In this document: positions 5,097 through 6,907 of the stretch, one piece after another
Position numbering within the stretch: the first letter of the stretch is position 1
How the letters are laid out: each line of letters starts with the position of its first letter
From: Campylobacterota bacterium
GTDB taxonomy: Bacteria > Campylobacterota > Campylobacteria > Campylobacterales > Sulfurospirillaceae
Length of the DNA stretch: 6,907 nt
Assembly: GCA_009930355.1 (NCBI GenBank)
Contig: RZYK01000105.1
Location: 1-6,907, forward strand
Direction: 5' to 3'
Notes under the pieces: generated by a model
The model's database searches: none
The model's input: the letters and a program-made list of their open reading frames with translations, nothing else
Told to the model about the DNA's origin: nothing
Made by a program: the position numbers and the translations under genes

Positions 5097-5617
5097 TGCG
5101 TATTCAAACCCTCATTCACACCGCACTCGTTGCCGAAGCTAAGCCGATTATTGGGCATTTTTCTCTTACATGTAAAGCAAAACAACCGTTCAATCTTTAT
5201 GAAAAAGAGGGTATTGCTCTCATCGTCTCAGGCATGGGAAGCGCAAAAACCAACGAGGCGCTTGTGTATGCGCTCAATCTTTATGAACCGAGCGTTGCTA
5301 TCAATATCGGCATTGCGGGATGTGTGGATAAAACCGTTTCCAAAGGCACCCTTTTTTGCACGACGCACGAGGGTTTGGGTATGCCTTTTGCGAGCTGTTC
5401 CCCACATGAAAAAGCAGTGGAGAATGCTTTACATATAAAGACTACTTTGGTGGACATGGAAGCGGGCACCTTCATTCAAACCTTGCCAAAACATATCGAG
5501 ACCTACGTTTTTAAAGTCGTCTCCGACCATTTGGAAGACGTTATCCCAAGCAAAGCGGACGTGGGAAATTGGATAGGAAAAAGCATCAAAGCGTGGGAGA
5601 AATATGTTAGAAGATAG
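5096..5617 (+). CDS. Compact MTAN/nucleoside phosphorylase-superfamily protein
   Basis: A 173-aa member of the PNP/UDP phosphorylase superfamily, most like 5'-methylthioadenosine/S-adenosylhomocysteine nucleosidase (MTAN), which cleaves the glycosidic bond of MTA, SAH and 5'-deoxyadenosine. Matching elements: LVAEAKPII (Glu14, aligning with catalytic Glu12 of E. coli MTAN), SGMGSAKTNEAL (45-56), INIGIAGCVDK (69-79), VDMEAGTF (Glu122, the ribose-binding glutamate) and VVSDH (Asp144, the catalytic aspartate). It is about 55 residues shorter than MTAN; the section between GTLF and VDME, which in MTAN shapes the base pocket, is reduced. The GTG start has GAGGTG five bases upstream and overlaps the toxin stop by one base. 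It overlaps the SPL-like gene by 14 bp. Substrate is not predictable. Confidence 0.75.
   Translation: MRIQTLIHTALVAEAKPIIGHFSLTCKAKQPFNLYEKEGIALIVSGMGSAKTNEALVYALNLYEPSVAINIGIAGCVDKTVSKGTLFCTTHEGLGMPFASCSPHEKAVENALHIKTTLVDMEAGTFIQTLPKHIETYVFKVVSDHLEDVIPSKADVGNWIGKSIKAWEKYVRR
5166..5175. repeat. TTACATGTAA palindrome, copy 5
   Basis: Inside the nucleosidase-like gene, where it is read as Leu-Thr-Cys-Lys (residues 24-27). Confidence 0.85.
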
Positions 5618-6842
5618 CCAAACGCATTTTGAAAAAGCGTGTGAAAATACGCCCTTTTTAAGTCTACATGTAAAGACACAAACCTTTTTAAAAGAAAAAG
5701 CCTTAGCGTATCATCTCAGTTTTTCACAAATCCAGCAATTCATCGTTATGGCGATTGATATGCAGATGTGGGGTGAAGATATAACGGCATTTTGGGTGGA
5801 GAAAGAGAGTAAAAAAGAGGCGTTTTTAGCCCTGCAAAAAGCTTATGAAGCCTTAAAAACAAACCTAAAGTGCTATCCTCCAACACCCATGGATTTTGAA
5901 AAAGAGACGTTTAAAATCGAAGAGCTTGAAAAAGAGCATTTGGGGCTGGGAAGTTGCCCTGTGGCATCACCTAAAACACGCTGTTGCAATCTCATGACAC
6001 TGGACGCTGTGGAGAGTTGTGGTTTTGACTGTTCGTACTGCTCCATTCAGAGTTTTTACAAAAACAACACCATCACCTTCGATAAAAATTTTGCCCAAAA
6101 GTTGAAGCGTTTGGAGCTTGACCCTACCAAAACCTACCACATTGGAACAGGGCAATCTTCGGACTCTTTGATGTGGGGGAATCGTGCGGGTGTTTTGGAA
6201 GCGCTTTTCGCCTTTGCGCGTAAACATCCCAATGTTATTTTGGAGCTCAAAAGCAAGTCGGATAACATTGCCTATTTGCTTGAAAACGACGTTCCCAAAA
6301 ATATCATCTGTACGTGGTCGCTCAATCCTCAAGTCATCATCGACAACGAAGAAAAACGAGCTTCCAGCCTAAAAGAGCGCATCCAAAGTGCCAGAGCTTT
6401 GGCGGATAAAGGCGTGTTAGTCGGCTTTCATTTTCATCCTATTGTTTTGTTTGAGGGATGGCAAGAGGCGTACACCGCCATCGCCAAAGAGCTTCGTAAA
6501 ACCTTTACATGTAAAGAGGTTGCCCTTGTTTCCATGGGCACACTGACGTTCATAAAACCCGTGCTCAAAAAGATTCGACTGCGTGCGCAAAAGAGTAAAA
6601 TTCTTCAAATGCCCCTCGTTGATGCGAGTGGCAAATACTCTTATCCGCTCTCACTTAAAGAGGAGATGTTTAGCACACTTTATCAAGCATTTAAACCGTG
6701 GCACACCGAGGTTTTTTTCTACCTCTGCATGGAAGATGAGAGCTTGTGGCAAAAAGTCTTTGGGCATGAGTACGCTAACAATGAAGCCTTTGAAGAAGCG
6801 ATGTTAAAGGCGTATATGCAAAAAATAAAAGGAATGTTATGA
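5604..6842 (+). CDS. Spore photoproduct lyase (SPL)-family radical SAM protein
   Basis: A 412-aa radical SAM enzyme of the SPL-like family found in many non-spore-formers. The [4Fe-4S]/SAM motif CxxxCxxC is SCGFDCSYCSI (Cys139, Cys143, Cys146), with a Tyr before the last Cys as in SPL. Further family blocks are GTGQSSDSLMW (181-191), LELKSKSDN (213-221), TWSLNPQ (237-243), GFHFHPI (274-280) and YLCMEDESLWQKVFG (373-387). Residues 1-115 form a helical N-terminal region. The aligned position of the SPL hydrogen-donor cysteine (Cys141 in B. subtilis) appears to be Gln184, so true spore-photoproduct repair is doubtful; Cys375 is a conserved alternative. GGGAGA precedes the ATG, which lies inside the nucleosidase-like gene; the SDR gene follows with a 4-bp overlap. 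Substrate unknown; DNA or nucleotide repair is the family expectation. Confidence 0.88.
   Translation: MLEDSQTHFEKACENTPFLSLHVKTQTFLKEKALAYHLSFSQIQQFIVMAIDMQMWGEDITAFWVEKESKKEAFLALQKAYEALKTNLKCYPPTPMDFEKETFKIEELEKEHLGLGSCPVASPKTRCCNLMTLDAVESCGFDCSYCSIQSFYKNNTITFDKNFAQKLKRLELDPTKTYHIGTGQSSDSLMWGNRAGVLEALFAFARKHPNVILELKSKSDNIAYLLENDVPKNIICTWSLNPQVIIDNEEKRASSLKERIQSARALADKGVLVGFHFHPIVLFEGWQEAYTAIAKELRKTFTCKEVALVSMGTLTFIKPVLKKIRLRAQKSKILQMPLVDASGKYSYPLSLKEEMFSTLYQAFKPWHTEVFFYLCMEDESLWQKVFGHEYANNEAFEEAMLKAYMQKIKGML
5664..5673. repeat. TACATGTAA palindrome, copy 6 (one end base changed)
   Basis: CTACATGTAA within the SPL-like gene, read as Leu-His-Val-Lys (residues 21-24), a different frame from copies 5, 7 and 8. 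Confidence 0.8.
6503..6516. repeat. CTTTACATGTAAAG palindrome, copy 7 (14 bp)
   Basis: The longest copy, a perfect 14-bp palindrome within the SPL-like gene, read as Phe-Thr-Cys-Lys (residues 301-304). Confidence 0.85.
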
Positions 6843-6907
6843 AAACGGTTTTAATGAGTGGTGGAAGCAGTGGTATTGGCAAAGCGATAAGAAACATTCT
6901 TACATGT
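6839..6907 (+). CDS. Short-chain dehydrogenase/reductase (SDR), N-terminal part only
   Basis: Twenty-three codons are visible before the window ends. The protein starts MKTVLMSGGSSGIGKAI: a beta strand followed by the glycine-rich TGxxxGIG-type cofactor loop (here SGGSSGIG), diagnostic of the classical SDR NAD(P)-binding fold. AAAAGGA lies five bases before the ATG, which overlaps the SPL-like stop (ATGA). It belongs to the same overlapping operon. Substrate cannot be told from this fragment. Confidence 0.82.
   Translation, partial: MKTVLMSGGSSGIGKAIRNILTC
6900..6907. repeat. TTACATGT..., copy 8 cut by the window end
   Basis: The last eight bases match the start of the repeat. It lies in the SDR gene and is read as (Leu)-Thr-Cys, the same frame as copies 5 and 7. 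Confidence 0.65.

Noticed and set aside
5130..6807. Alternative frames inside the nucleosidase-like and SPL-like genes
   Set aside because: They overlap well-supported genes and show no motifs.
1..6907. CRISPR array, tRNA, rRNA, insertion sequence or integrase
   Set aside because: No regularly spaced direct repeats, no tRNA-like cloverleaf, no transposase or integrase motifs. The TACATGTA copies are irregularly spaced and too short for CRISPR repeats.

Overview
The window looks like chromosomal DNA from a Campylobacterota (epsilonproteobacterial) anaerobe or microaerophile, most likely Sulfurospirillum or a close relative. This rests on moderately AT-rich, tightly packed genes, promoters with a good -10 but usually no -35 box, and an anaerobic-type iron-sulfur gene pair. 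The genus is an inference from protein style and gene mix, not from a database match.

Layout. (1) Positions 1-718: two divergent genes share a 119-bp control region. The left gene is cut by the window edge after five codons (MIAMP). The right gene is a regulator that fuses a DUF134 helix-turn-helix domain to a NifX/NifB-type cofactor-binding domain. A 12-bp perfect inverted repeat lies between them, on top of a strong leftward promoter. (2) Positions 715-1482, minus strand: uppP (undecaprenyl-diphosphatase), whose stop codon overlaps the regulator's stop. (3) Positions 1483-1732: a non-coding stretch with a leftward uppP promoter, a rightward TATAAT promoter flanked by two palindromes, and a leader of about 114 nt. 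(4) Positions 1733-3810: a coupled pair encoding a double-cubane cluster protein (HgdB/YjiM superfamily) and its ATP-dependent activator. No second dehydratase subunit or CoA-transferase gene is present. (5) Positions 3811-4485: a small accessory patch with its own extended -10 promoter, a 48-aa basic protein and an AT-rich coiled-coil/zinc-ribbon protein. (6) Positions 4535-6907: one promoter drives an overlapping chain of five genes: Phd/YefM antitoxin, RelE/YafQ-like toxin, compact MTAN-like nucleosidase, SPL-family radical SAM protein, and the start of a short-chain dehydrogenase.

How the genes may work together. The DCCP pair is a self-contained low-potential reductase: the activator hydrolyses ATP and passes electrons to the large protein. 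The chain at the right end couples a toxin-antitoxin module to nucleoside and radical-SAM chemistry. The nucleosidase could remove 5'-deoxyadenosine or act on the SPL product, but this is inference.

Across the window an exact palindrome, TACATGTA (usually TTACATGTAA), occurs seven times, with an eighth copy cut by the right edge. It lies both between and inside genes, far above what base composition predicts, and is the most striking signal that the genes do not explain.
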